Notes under the pieces: model-generated
Told to the model about the DNA's origin: nothing
The model's database searches: none
Seen by the model: only the letters and a program-made list of their open reading frames with translations
Part shown: piece by piece, positions 12,111 through 22,700 of the stretch
How positions within the stretch are numbered: position 1 is the stretch's first letter
Layout: every line of letters starts with the position of its first letter
Translations under genes and position numbers: made by a program
From: Fomitopsis serialis
Lineage: Eukaryota; Basidiomycota; Agaricomycetes; Polyporales; Fomitopsidaceae
Direction of reading: 5' to 3'
Assembly (NCBI RefSeq): GCF_022376445.1
Contig: NW_025955066.1
Location: forward strand, 62,001 to 126,000
DNA: 64,000 nucleotides

Positions 12111-12710
12111 GAGAATTATCAATCCATTGCAACCGATGATTTTGCAGGTCAGTGAATACTGCGACAGTACTCATCTGTCGCTTTACCATCTGGTACCTGA
12201 TCCTGACGTTGGTCGACTAGCCACCGCAGATAAGTAATGTACTGTTTGTGGGAGAGTTGCGTGTACTCACTTACTCGTCTGTTGCGTTTCTACCGACGCA
12301 AGCGACAGATCTGCGCGTCGAGAACACGTGCAAGACCTCAGAGCTTGCCTGCAACCTCGGCGCGGCAGCGCGATGTGGAAGGATTGAAGTGGGCGGGAGG
12401 ACGTCGACAAGCAGGATGTACCGTAGACACCACAGCGGGAGAGCGCACAAGAGGCGCGACTGGGTGTCGCCCTTAGGGCACTGAAAACGTCGTATACTCA
12501 TACTTTACACCCAGTCCTACATCCACACACGCCCAGCCAGCGCTGCGGCCGCGAAGGATCAACGCGCCCGAGTGAGCAGCCTAGTCGTACAGCCGAGACA
12601 CGGTCATTCGATGGCGGTGCCTGGAGCTGGAACCGAAGGGGGTAGTTGATAGACTGGGCGCGCGATGAGCTCGAGGCTCAGCTAAACCTTGAAGCTAACG
12701 TCCATCGCCC

Positions 12711-13489
12711 ACTCAGTACTGGCCCAACTGCGGTCCTTCCTCTCGGGATCCATCTCGAGGTAGCGCAAGACGCGCTGCAGGAAGCAGTGCGGGTGTAGAA
12801 CAGACCGGCGACCGACATCGTCGTCGCGCACATGTCCGCAGGCACGATCGGTAGGTCGCCGGTCTCGAGGCTCTCCGCCGTGTTCCCGAGCATGACGACC
12901 TCAGTCGTATACGAGAACAGGAGCGTGTCCGACTACGACGCCCCCGTGATTCCGCACGCATTCTCCTCGCGCGTATTCATCGCGATCACCTTCTCCGAGT
13001 AGATCTGCTCAGGCGGGAAGTGCAGTGGCGGCGCGCAAGGAGTGGTCGCGACCAGGATGAGCGAGGCGATGTACTGTGCGAGGGTTGCGTAAGAAAACCC
13101 CAGCGGGATGGTCGAGGGCACGTACACGCTGATGTCGACAAGCTCGCCCACCGAGCGAGCCGCCACTACGAGCGTGTAAAGCGCAAAAACGGCGTGCAAA
13201 CGGTACGCGGCAATGTTCGTGCGCTCGTCCTCAATGGCCGCGCAGCCGAGGCAAACGCATTGGACCGTCAACCTCAGTCGCTTCTAAGGCGAGGTATGAG
13301 CCTTAAAAAGACGACTTCACAATTTCACGACGCACCGTGTACCAGAGATCCTCTCCGTTGACCGGTGTCCCATCCAAGAGATCCCCTGGCATCGTCACAT
13401 CGACCGGGTCCTACTCCAGTTCCTCTTCGACGTCGGGATGGATCTTGCCTTCCTTGGGTTGCGAAAGCAGAAAGGCCGATCGTTCCGGA
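12711..13489 (-). pseudogene. ABC transporter (MRP-type) relic, copy A, 3' part
   Basis: On the minus strand a 112-codon open stretch (12933-13271) starts MTVQCVCLGCAAIEDE and contains RLHAVFALYTLVVAARSV and a run of hydrophobic residues. After a TAG stop the frame continues with LLFSYTTEVVMLGNTAESLE and TGDLPIVPADM. These words match my memory of the cytosolic stretch between the N-terminal membrane domain and the transporter core of fungal ABCC/MRP proteins. Stops and lack of the ATPase domains make it a pseudogene fragment. It is nearly identical to 50400-51177 on the plus strand and continues on the far side of the foldback element at 17245-17697. Confidence 0.5.
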
Positions 13490-13498
13490 GTGGCTCGG
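13490..13498. repeat. Left 9-bp target-site duplication of the foldback element
   Basis: GTGGCTCGG lies just left of the element and again at 17236-17244. The uninterrupted homologue at 50392-50400 (minus strand GTGGCTTGG) has one copy, with a single base change. Confidence 0.85.
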
Positions 13499-13569
13499 AG
13501 CCTAATGAGTGGGAAATCACGTTTCGAACGGTCCACCCGGAGTGCATTTGGCCCGTTTCGAACGGTGGA

Positions 13570-14110
13570 CCCGGGCTCGGCCGGAGCACTCCGGGTCTAC
13601 CGTTTGGAGCGGCCGCTGCCAGCAACGAACCGGCCGGAGGAAGGGTGGTGGTTTGGAATGGTCCGGCCGGAGTGTTGGGTAACGTTCCGGCCGGAGCTCT
13701 GGTGAACGTACCGGCCGGAGGCCTCGAGAAATATGGGTTTCCTACGGTGCGGCCGGACTGTTATCCAACGTTCCGGCCGGACCCCTGGTCAACGGTCCGG
13801 CCGGAGGCCTCGAAAAATTTACGTTTCCTACGGTCCGGCCGGACATATACCCAATGTTCCGGCCAGACCTTTGATCAGTGTCCCGGCCGGAGGCCTCAAA
13901 AATTTGGGCTCTCAACGGTCCGGCCGGGCTCATCACTAACGGTCCGGCCGGAGCACTCAGCAATGATTCAGCCTGGCCAGGGGTTGGTTTTGGACGTCTG
14001 GCCGGCCCCCAGGTGAAACGGTCCGGCCGGGCAAAATCCCAACTTCCAATGTGAACAGGCCGGCCAGAAGCCTTGCAAAATCTGGGCTGTAAATGGTCCG
14101 GCCGGGCTAG
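13570..14110. repeat. Array of the 10-bp palindrome TCCGGCCGGA (left arm)
   Basis: About 16 exact or one-mismatch copies of TCCGGCCGGA, spaced about 20-40 bp, often followed by GGCCTC or GAGC. The reverse-complement array is at about 16500-17110. Three more copies stand near the centre of the element at 15337-15401. Confidence 0.8.
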
Positions 14111-14214
14111 TTTCTAACCATCCAGCCAGACCCCAGATGAACCGACCGGCCAGGCTTCTCCCAGCCAGACCCCTGATACACTAGTAATATAACAACAAGA
14201 ATTGTTAGTTGTAA

Positions 14215-14625
14215 CAACCAAGCTCAATATTTAACCACCAAGCCCAGAGATGAGCCACCAAGCTCGGTATCAAACCACCGAGCTCAATAGTGAGCCACTG
14301 AGCACAGTATTGAACCACCGAGGTTAAACAGCTAGGCTCGGTGGCCGAGAAAAATTGGCCGGGCTCGGCGCCGAGGATAAATGGCCGAGGCTCGGGCCGA
14401 GGTTTCGAGCGCCGAGCTCGGCCGAGGTTTCGAGCGCCGAGCTCGGTGAAAACCGCCGAGGTCAGTATCAAAGCATTGAGCTCAGTGTTAAGGGGCCCAG
14501 TTAAAGGGCCGAGCTGAGTGTTCAATGACCGAGTTTGTTGTTGAAGCACTGAGCTCGGAAATGGCCGAGGTTAAACCACCGAGCTCGGTGAAAAACGGCC
14601 GGGCCGTCAGATTGCCATATAAGGA
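14215..14625. repeat. Array of the palindrome CCGAGCTCGG and variants (left arm)
   Basis: Repeated CCGAGCTCGG-type words (with CCACCGAGCTC and GGCCGAGG variants) spaced about 15-35 bp. The mirror array is at 15975-16440. The two arms encode the same meaningless peptide on opposite strands, as expected of an inverted repeat. Confidence 0.75.
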
Positions 14626-14719
14626 AATTTGGTATCATCTGGTAGCCCTTCATTCACAGAGTACAGTATATGTTCCCTAGTGTACAGAGATGCCTAGTTA
14701 GGTCAGAGAATACAAAATA

Positions 14720-15960
14720 AAAAATGCTCACAGGCTTCTCTGAGAACGTACTATTCAACTCCTGAGGCCAGTTTTCTTTTCCCACAATGTTTGACTATCT
14801 AGAATGTGCTATTTCAATGCACAGACTACATCCCCAACAGGAATAGTCTTATTCTTTGAAGCTAAATGCAGGACAAGAGATAAGGGGCATATAGGTATGG
14901 GATATGCATGTCTGACTTGAATGTTGGTTCCTGCAGCCAATATTCTTTCCAAATAGGGTTTCACCATCTAGAGTGGTTCATTTACTCACATGGAGTAAGT
15001 GCTCCAAAGGAACAGTCTTATTCACACAAGCTGAATGCAGTACAGAGTTAAGGTGTCAAGGGTGGAGTGGGATACATGTGAACTATGTTTACTTTGTAAA
15101 GCCAATATGCTTTGCCCACAATGTTTGACAAACTAGAATGGCTTAATCCAACATGAACAGCAAAGTCCTCAAGAGGAATAGTCTTATTCTTCCTAGCTGA
15201 ACTGAGCATGGAGCTAAGGGGAACATGCATTATTGTGTCATGATGGGGCCTGCTTTGAATGATTGTCTGTATCAAACTGTGATGTGCACCCATGCGCATT
15301 GCACTGGCCACATAAACATTTCTCCATTGGTAATGGTCCGGCCGGACAATGCTCATTGCCAATGGTCCGGCCGGCCATTGCTCGTAGCAAACGGTCCGGC
15401 CGGTGCACTGTCCTAGGCCAGCCAGAGCAAAATGCGACACATCTGTCCAATGTATAGACTCTTCAGCTATATCATGCATGGATACAGAAGTGATGATCAG
15501 CATTGTTCAAATTGAGTGATACTCATATGAGACCAGATTCCCTTAACTCTGTACTGCATTCAGCTTGTGTGAATAAGACTATTCCTTTGGAGGACTCACT
15601 CATTGTGAGGAAATGAATCATTCTAGATAGTCAAACACTATTTGGAAAGAATGTTGGCTGCAGGGAGTGAACATCATTATCCAACATGTATGCCCCTTAT
15701 CTCCTGTCCTGCATTCAGCTTCAAAGAATAAGACTATTCCTGTTGGGGATGTAGTCTGTGCATTGAAATAGCACATTCTAGATAGTCAAACATTGTGGGA
15801 AAAGAAAACTGGCCTCAGGAGTTGAATAGTACGTTCTCAGAGAAGCCTGTGAGCATTTTTTATTTTGTATTCTCTGACCTAACTAGGCATCTCTGTACAC
15901 TAGGGAACATATACTGTACTCTGTGAATGAAGGGCTACCAGATGATACCAAATTTCCTTA
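14720..15960. repeat. Inner arms with ~190-bp direct repeats and the loop
   Basis: The left inner arm has three tandem units, each with a TTTGACTATCTAGAATG-like word, GGAATAGTCTTATTC and a GCTAAATGCAGGACA-like word (near 14790-14900, 14960-15060 and 15125-15220). The right arm has two units in inverse orientation (about 15540-15640 and 15710-15810). The unpaired centre is about 15230-15480. Confidence 0.65.
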
Positions 15961-17235
15961 TATGGCAATCTGACGGCCCGGCCGTTTTTCACCGAGCTCG
16001 GTGGTTTAACCTCGGCCATTTCCGAGCTCAGTGCTTCAACAACAAACTCGGTCATTGAACACTCAGCTCGGCCCTTTAACTGGGCCCCTTAACACTGAGC
16101 TCAATGCTTTGATACTGACCTCGGCGGTTTTCACCGAGCTCGGCGCTCGAAACCTCGGCCCGAGCTCGGCGCTCGAAACCTCGGCCCGAGCCTCGGCCAT
16201 TTATCCTCGGCGCCGAGCCCGGCCAATTTTTCTCGGCCACCGAGCCTAGCTGTTTAACCTCGGTGGTTCAATACTGTGCTCAGTGGCTCACTACTGAGCT
16301 CGGTGGTTTGATACCGAGCTTGGTGGCTCATCTCTGGGCTCAGTGGTTTGATACCGAGCTTGGTGGCTCATCTCTGGGCTCGGTGGTTCAACTCTGAGCT
16401 CGGTGGGTGGTTAAATATTGAGCTTGGTTGATACAACCTTGGTCATTTTCCAGCTGAGCTTGGGGGTTAACAATTCTTGTTGTTATATCACCGGCAGATC
16501 AATTCTGAGGGGTCTGGCTGGTTTTGGAGAAGCCCGGCCGGTCTGTTCATCTGGGGTCCGGCTGGCTGGATGATTACAAACTAGCCCGGCCGGATTGTTT
16601 ACAGCCCAGATTCCGCAAGGCTTCCGGCCGGATGTTTGGAAGGTGGAATTTTGCCCGGCCGGACTGTTTCATCTGGGGTCTGGCCGGAAGGTTAGAAACC
16701 AACCCCCGGTCCCGGCCGGAACATTGAGAATCCAAATCTTTGGAGGCCTCCAGCCGGATCATTGCTGAGTGCGCCGGCCGGACCATTGCTGAGTGCTCCG
16801 GCTGGACCGTTGAGAGCCCAAATTTTTGAGGCCTCCGGCTGGGACACTGATACACTGATCAAAGGTCCGGCCGAAACGTTGGGTATGTGTCCAGCCGGAC
16901 CGTAGGAAGCCTAAATCTTTCGAGGCCTCCGGCCGGACCGTTGACCAGAGCTCCGGCCGGGACGTTGGATAACAGTCCGGCCGGACCGTAGGAAACCCAT
17001 ATTTCTCAAGGCCTCCGGCCGGTACGTTCACCAGAGCTCCGGCCGGAACGTTACCCAACACTCCGGCCGGACCATTCCAAACCACCACCCTCCCTCCGGC
17101 CGGTTCGTTGCTGGCGGCGGCCGCTCCAAACGGTAGACCCGGAGTGCTCCGGCCGAGCCCGGGTCCACCGTTCGAAACGGGCCAAATGCACTCCGGGTGG
17201 ACCGTTCGAAACGGTCAAGTTCCACTCAGTAATGT

Positions 17236-17244
17236 GTGGCTCGG
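17236..17244. repeat. Right 9-bp target-site duplication
   Basis: GTGGCTCGG, identical to 13490-13498. It directly follows the terminal ACTCAGTAATGT of the element. Confidence 0.85.
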
Positions 17245-17632
17245 GGTAGAGGGCGAGCGGCCATCGAGACTCGATGCACGAGATGCCTCAAAGGCTGCCG
17301 TGGCGCTACTAGCTAAGTCATGGCAGAGGCTCAGCTTGAGGTTTGCGCGCGATTTGGTGTTCAGTTGGGCGATTATGATGGTTGCCCGTGTTGCAGTCAT
17401 GGACGTACTGTCGAGAACGGAGAGGCGCCAGAGCCACTCGAGGCCAGTTGCGCTGGTTCCTTGTGCAAGGTAATATCGTACACAATTGATCGATTCCCGA
17501 GCATCACCACTTGTACATACAGCGCACGTATAATCTACATTCACCCAGTGACGAGCACACCGCTGCTTCAACACGAACACGTCTGATGCGAACGCCATCG
17601 GCCTCAACCCCGCCAAACCGACGGCCACGGTT
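17245..17632 (-). pseudogene. Duplicated ABC-relic segment, copy A, 5' part
   Basis: This is the continuation, across the foldback element, of the segment at 12711-13489. It is nearly letter-identical to 50004-50391 in inverted orientation: both strands of both copies give the same peptides, for example FASDVFVLKQRCARHWVNVD. No intact gene runs through it, and it directly follows the stop codon of gene X copy A. Confidence 0.5.
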
Positions 17633-18362
17633 TCAGAGTGGCATATGAGCCAGAACAGGGTTGACGAGGCAGCTCACATCGCGGCCCTCCACTTCCTTGC
17701 GCACAAACAGGGTGATGACCCAGCTACCCGGAGTCTACAAGCAGCAGTCGAATGATTGGTCATCGGTCACTACACAATATGCAGTGGAACTGTACGCACC
17801 ACCATCCTGACAAGGTATGCTTCCTTTACATCTTGAAACTTCTCCGGGTGGTGTTTCATGTAATCTGTCACCAACCGTCAATTCAGTGTGCCGGTAACGC
17901 GCGATCTGACTGGACTGGACGCACGGGCAGCTCTGCCAATAATCCCATTCCAGAACTGCGATTCGGAGGAGAACACGAATGCGTCGGTGCTTGGACCGTG
18001 TATAGTGTCGACTACATCGCCCTGGGTGTCCATTCCATCACCCTGGGTAGCATCGCCTCCATCGGGGAAGTGGGCTGTGTCGAGTCGAAGCCGAAGGTGA
18101 ATGATCGGTATTCCGGGGACCAGGAGGTCGTAGATACGTCCAGGAAGGTAGCACGGGTATAAACAGAGATGAAAGGACGCTAAATTTACAATCAGCCACC
18201 AAACTATGAGACGATGAGACGTATAAGATGTTGAATGCCGCTCACAAATTTCACTAACGTTTCTAAATAAATCTGTGTGTTGCGGGGGTCGGTCGAGGTG
18301 AATCGGCTTGTCAGGACGACATTGTAGCTCGATACGTCTGCGTCACCGGTGATGACAACCAT
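17633..18362 (-). CDS. Gene X, copy A: unknown protein, one frameshift
   Basis: Four exons can be placed by homology to its paralogues at 42.1-43.0 and 49.2-50.0 kb: 18362-18246, 18179-17925, 17864-17800 and 17734-17633. The protein starts MVVITGDADVSSYNVVLTS and carries the family motifs RPFISVYTRATFLDVSTTSW, QFWNGIIGRAA, HHPEKFQDVKEAYLVRMV and SWVITLFVRKEVEGRDVSC. It ends at MPL. It is about 180 aa and has no signal peptide or membrane segment. The total of 539 nt is one short of a whole frame. The missing base is near the CCCC run before GATGGAGG (about 18070), where another paralogue reads TSPDGG. This may be inactivation or an assembly indel. It is divergent from gene Y copy A. Confidence 0.6.
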
Positions 18363-18679
18363 GTTGAAGGAGGGAGCAACGGTTAAGCAGCAGTTTCGAA
18401 GCCACAACGAGATGTCAAAATGACCTTGTTTTATAACTCGACGAACCTGCGGACGCGCGTTCCAGCTGGCCAGCTACGACAATCATCCTTGGCCATGTGG
18501 TAGGTAAGCTTTGTCCATGGCCGAAGATAGACGTTGGTGCCACGTCATTGTATACACGTATGCACTCAGTATATGCACACGTATACGGATGCACGCGCAT
18601 AGGGACGTATATACGTTGGCCTAGCAGAAGTGGCGTTAGTTTTTGCCTCCCGTCACCGACGTCCACTCGTGGTTTAGCC
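18363..18679. promoter_or_regulatory. Shared intergenic region of the divergent X-Y pair, copy A
   Basis: A spacer of about 320 bp separates the two start codons. It holds a run of alternating purine-pyrimidine words (GTATACACGTATGCA, CACACGTATACGGATGCACG and GTATATACG at 18550-18616). The equivalent spacer of copy B (48933-49238) carries the same kind of tract, which suggests a conserved two-way promoter. Confidence 0.45.
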
Positions 18680-19367
18680 ATGGCAACATACATTGCTAGC
18701 ATCCGGGCAACACTTTCCCGTCTCATTTTTTCTTCACGGTATGCCACTCATTCTGTGCGCTGCACACTCGAGCTCATGCATAACCTACCCAGGTTTGTCC
18801 GCCCCCTCAGAGACGAATACGCCACGAAGTCCTGAAAATATGCCTTGCAGCCGCACCTCAATTCTGTTTTCAAGTAACGTGTTGGACTGTAGGATCATTG
18901 AGGACGTGGACATACCGTACCGCGAGCCGGACACGCTCACGCCTGCGATGTTGCACCTCGTAGAACTGGCGGAAGGCGATCGTATGTTACAACGCCTTCC
19001 TCGGCTCCTCAGCTCCTCGCCGACTAACATCCCTGCCTCTAGCTGCAATTATCATTCAACCAGTCACGAAAACGCTCGACACTCACCATATCGGCATGAC
19101 GGTCACTAAAGACTCATTGTTCTGCGCTGTTGAGGTGCGCGTACGCGATAGATATATGGGTTGTGACAGCAGTCTAATCTTCGTCAGCAGAAGACGGCAA
19201 CGGTCAGAATTATTATGGAGAAACGGTGCTATCAGGTGCAGTTTTCAACGAAAGAGGAGTTCCTGGCGATGCTGTACTGGTTTACGCGCAGTCGCCTGCG
19301 CCTCGAGAGGGAACGCCGCATTCTAAACGAGCAGTTGGAGGCACTGGACCAGGCACTCCAGGGGTGA
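18680..19367 (+). CDS. Gene Y, copy A: small unknown protein with coiled-coil tail
   Basis: Four exons, 18680-18738, 18851-18981, 19043-19134 and 19191-19367, join in phase to about 152 aa. The protein begins MATYIASIRATLSRLIF and has motifs TSILFSSNVLDCRIIEDVDI, EPDTLTPAMLHLVELAEGD, IIIQPVTKTLDTHHIGMTVT and VRIIMEKRCYQVQFSTKEEF. It ends in a heptad-like charged tail (SRLRLERERRILNEQLEALD). Copy B at 48.2-48.9 kb keeps the same four-exon structure with many substitutions but no break, so the protein appears to be under selection. No known family is recognised. Head-to-head with gene X copy A. Confidence 0.7.
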
Positions 19368-19369
19368 TT

Positions 19370-19790
19370 GAGCTCGCCCGATATCATCTTCACAGCGGGG
19401 GCGCATGCACGAACAGTGTAACATCAGTATAATTCAATCATATGTTTCGAACTGAGGGCGCACCTGCTATTGAAAACGCTGAATAGACAGATTCGCCGAC
19501 TACGTACTATCGTCAACTGACTCCCGACTCCTGCAGCTAATCGAGTTCATCGGCCTGACAGTGGAGACAGCAGAGACCCTCACCGAACAGCTTGCACGCG
19601 ATACAGCACGAGCGTAGTGGGTAAATGCCAAGTACTGCGTGCTTGCTTCCTGCTTGTGCGACTCGGATAGTCCAACACGGAAGCGAGTGGCATATAGACG
19701 CGAGTGGCATAAAGCATACAGATGGCATACAGGCTCACAGACGCGAGTCGCATACGGGCATACAAACGTGAAGGACATACAGACTTGCTA
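19370..19790. repeat. Spacer with degenerate GCATACAG/GCGAGTGGCAT repeat
   Basis: No gene is seen. At 19675-19785 a degenerate direct repeat of about 20 bp (GACGCGAGTGGCATA variants) occurs four to five times. Confidence 0.4.
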
Positions 19791-22700
19791 CTCTATCGAC
19801 GCTCCCTCTTTTTCCGACTGTTATACCCACTGAGCGTCTCTTTGGTCACCCAGCTGGGTTCGCCAGATTGTTGAATATGGAAACGGCGATGTTCTAACAC
19901 CGGATGAGGGTCCCCCACCCGTATCCGTCGCCACGAGCCGCGAGCTTCGCAGATCCACATGTACACCCTCTTCTGACCTTTGTGTTCGTACAAGAAGAGA
20001 TCCGCGGGGTCGGCGTCAAGGGACACCGGTGGCTCAGAAATGGCATCGTGCCCAGAGAGCTTGTACCAAACTGTCTGGCCCCAGCCACTTCCTGTTCGGA
20101 ATTCCTTGCGGAAACGATACGGTTCCCAGTCCGCGACGGAGGATATGGCGCGGCTGGCATTTTCCACGGGCCTATCTGTGGACGATATTGATGAGACGTC
20201 GCTTGATGATGCCAGTGAGATAGTTCCAGAGGATGGCGTTGACAAGTTGCTGGAAGATGGCGTTGAGGACGCCGACTCGCCATTCCCTGGAGAGCGCATC
20301 TCCTGGGGACGGGTGGAGTGGCTGAGAGCCTGTGATAAGCCCTGTTGCTCAATCAAACGCTCGAATGATGTTGGGCGGATGTGCACAGTCCGGTGCTCGA
20401 GGAGCCCAGCTGAGGGAGTAGGTTGACGTAGCTGGATCGGGCGAACCATGAATGACCGATCGACTTCTCTCTGGTAGCGGTATCACTCACCGGACTAGCC
20501 CTCCGCCGGTCGGACGATGATGGCAGATTTGCCACGGACGCTTCCCGATCCAAAACAGGCCCGAGACTCCCCTCCCGAACCGAGCGAGCGGATGCTGAGT
20601 GACTGGGATACAAGAAGGTCTCTACCGTCGAGAGATGTCACCAAGCATGAAAAGCAAAGCATTGTATTGTGATATTACCATGAAGTACTAAGGGCTGGCT
20701 GTTGGCCGCCTTCTCCCATTCGGCCGCATGTGAGCGGCTGAAACCCTCGGCTTCCCAAATAGCACGTCAGTCCCCCGTGTCAGTACCATCGGAAAGCGCA
20801 CGGAAGCCGTGCTCACCGGCTTCTGCCAACATGGGAGCTGTACTAGTATTCACTGGCAGCGTCACCGGTTCGGTACGCTCCAAAATGTCGTCGAAATGCC
20901 TTCGCTGTGATACGAAGCCGCTGTAGTGGACGTGTGGATAGCCAAATATCGATTCACGATGGGAGTTCGGTAATGTCGAGAATGAGAGCGCTTCGGGCGT
21001 GCGAGCTACCAGCGAACATATGATGTGTTCGCACAACAGTGCGCGTTGAAGGGACTCACGAGTGTCTCGGCCCTGGGTCTCCGTCTGCTTGTCGACGGAG
21101 AACCGGTGTCGATTGGCATATATGAGCTGAAAACCCGTCAGTGATCAAGCCTGCCTGAACCGTGGCAACTAACCTGCCAATCCTTTGGGGGCACGGCTCC
21201 GCCACATGTCGAGCCGTCATAAGTTTCGAGCATGGCCGTGCCTTCTCTCCCAAAAGCAGACATGGTGACAAGAAACTGCGAGCTAGGATATACTGTCTGC
21301 GGGTGATGGACCAGAGCGTGGGCGAGGGAACTTGGAGGGCGGCCTCGAAGACGACGCGGTAGCCACGTGACGAGAAGTTCGGTTGTGGCGTACAAACCGC
21401 GACTTACAAGTCTTCTAGATCTCCCCAGTGGCTTAGGTAGTTTCGTATACAGAATGGGACCGCGTTGGAGAGACCACATGACTACGAGGAAACTTTTGTA
21501 TATGACACTTGGGTTGACAGAAATGCAGACGATCCATTGGTGTACACGTACAACTACACATTCGGCGGGATCAGGCAGAACACACCGACCAACAGCATGC
21601 TCGAGCATGGCCAGCTCTAAAGAGCACAGACGCGATGGTCCTGCCAGTGCTAATCACCCCGGAGCCTACGGACCCAGTCAAATAACTTTCAACCTCCTAA
21701 ACATGTAGAACTTACCGTGCCATGCTGCCGTTCCTGCAGCTCAACACGCTCTGCACGAAGACCGTCCCGCTTCGTGGAAAGGCTTAGTAGCCTTGTGGCA
21801 ATGGCCAAGCGTGTCTGGACCAAATTCGCGAGTTGGGATTGAAGCGCGGTGGATAGCTCGACGTTATCGTCCAGCTCTTGCTTCACTAGCTGATGCTTGC
21901 TCTCGCAGAGCTGCAGCCGATGTCGCGAGGCCACAATGCCTTTCAATGTCATGGAAACATTGGCATCCCTACGAAGTGACATACATGTCATGCAAACGAT
22001 GAAGGCAGTTTAGTGGCTCACCTGTCAATAGCGCCGTTGATCTCGTTGTCCGACGCGTCTGCAACCAACCACGGATTGAGATAGATTCTACGGCAGTCCT
22101 GCTTGGAAATTGCAGCGCTGCAGTCTTCGCATACCAATACCTGCTGGTGACCGTTGGCGTTGTCGAGGGACTCCAGACACGAGCGACAGATTAAATGACC
22201 TGGATGAGGACGCATGAGTGGCGCTACTCATTTACCAGGAAGAGTTATGCGCACTCACCGCAAGCCGACCTAAACACCCACGAGGACTCGTCGCTGTCGC
22301 GAAGTCGGTCCTCACAGACAGCGCAGACGATGTGCATGGTTGCACGGACCTGTCAGATAAGTTGGGTCGATCATCGGCGTACATTCAGCCACTCATCGCG
22401 ATGGCAAGATCGGACTTTGCCGAGCAATGCCAAACAAAGTAACACACTGACGTCTTGGAGGTACCGGGGTCCAGCCGGAGGATGTGATCTATTGGTTTCC
22501 TTAGATCTATCGATTTCCCGAGCTACTTGGACGCCTTCAGCTTCAGGGGACAGGATCCGCGCTGCCGTGCAGGTACATGTGGGTCCATAAGTGCTCGAGT
22601 CCCGCGCTCGGAATCAGTGTGCTCGGAAATGGCTTCGAGGGAAGCGGTGCACATCGGCAGCTAGCCATTGAGTACTCAGGCCCTCGGCCTCAGGCCTCAG

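Larger units (their letters stand above)
13499..17235. mobile_element. 3.7 kb foldback DNA transposon with 9-bp target duplication
   Basis: Nearly the whole element is one long inverted repeat. The left end GCCTAATGAGTGGGAAATCA then GTTTCGAACGG, and the reverse complement of the right end, ACATTACTGAGTGGAACTTG then CGTTTCGAACGG, match after a few bases. The arms fold in nested layers: palindrome array 1 (about 13570-14110 and 16500-17110), palindrome array 2 (about 14220-14620 and 15975-16440), then about 190-bp direct repeats around a centre near 15230-15480. No transposase ORF is visible, so it is non-autonomous. A 9-bp duplication with very long inverted repeats fits Mutator-like (MULE) elements best. 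Comparison with 50.0-51.2 kb gives the empty site and proves insertion into the duplicated segment. Confidence 0.85.
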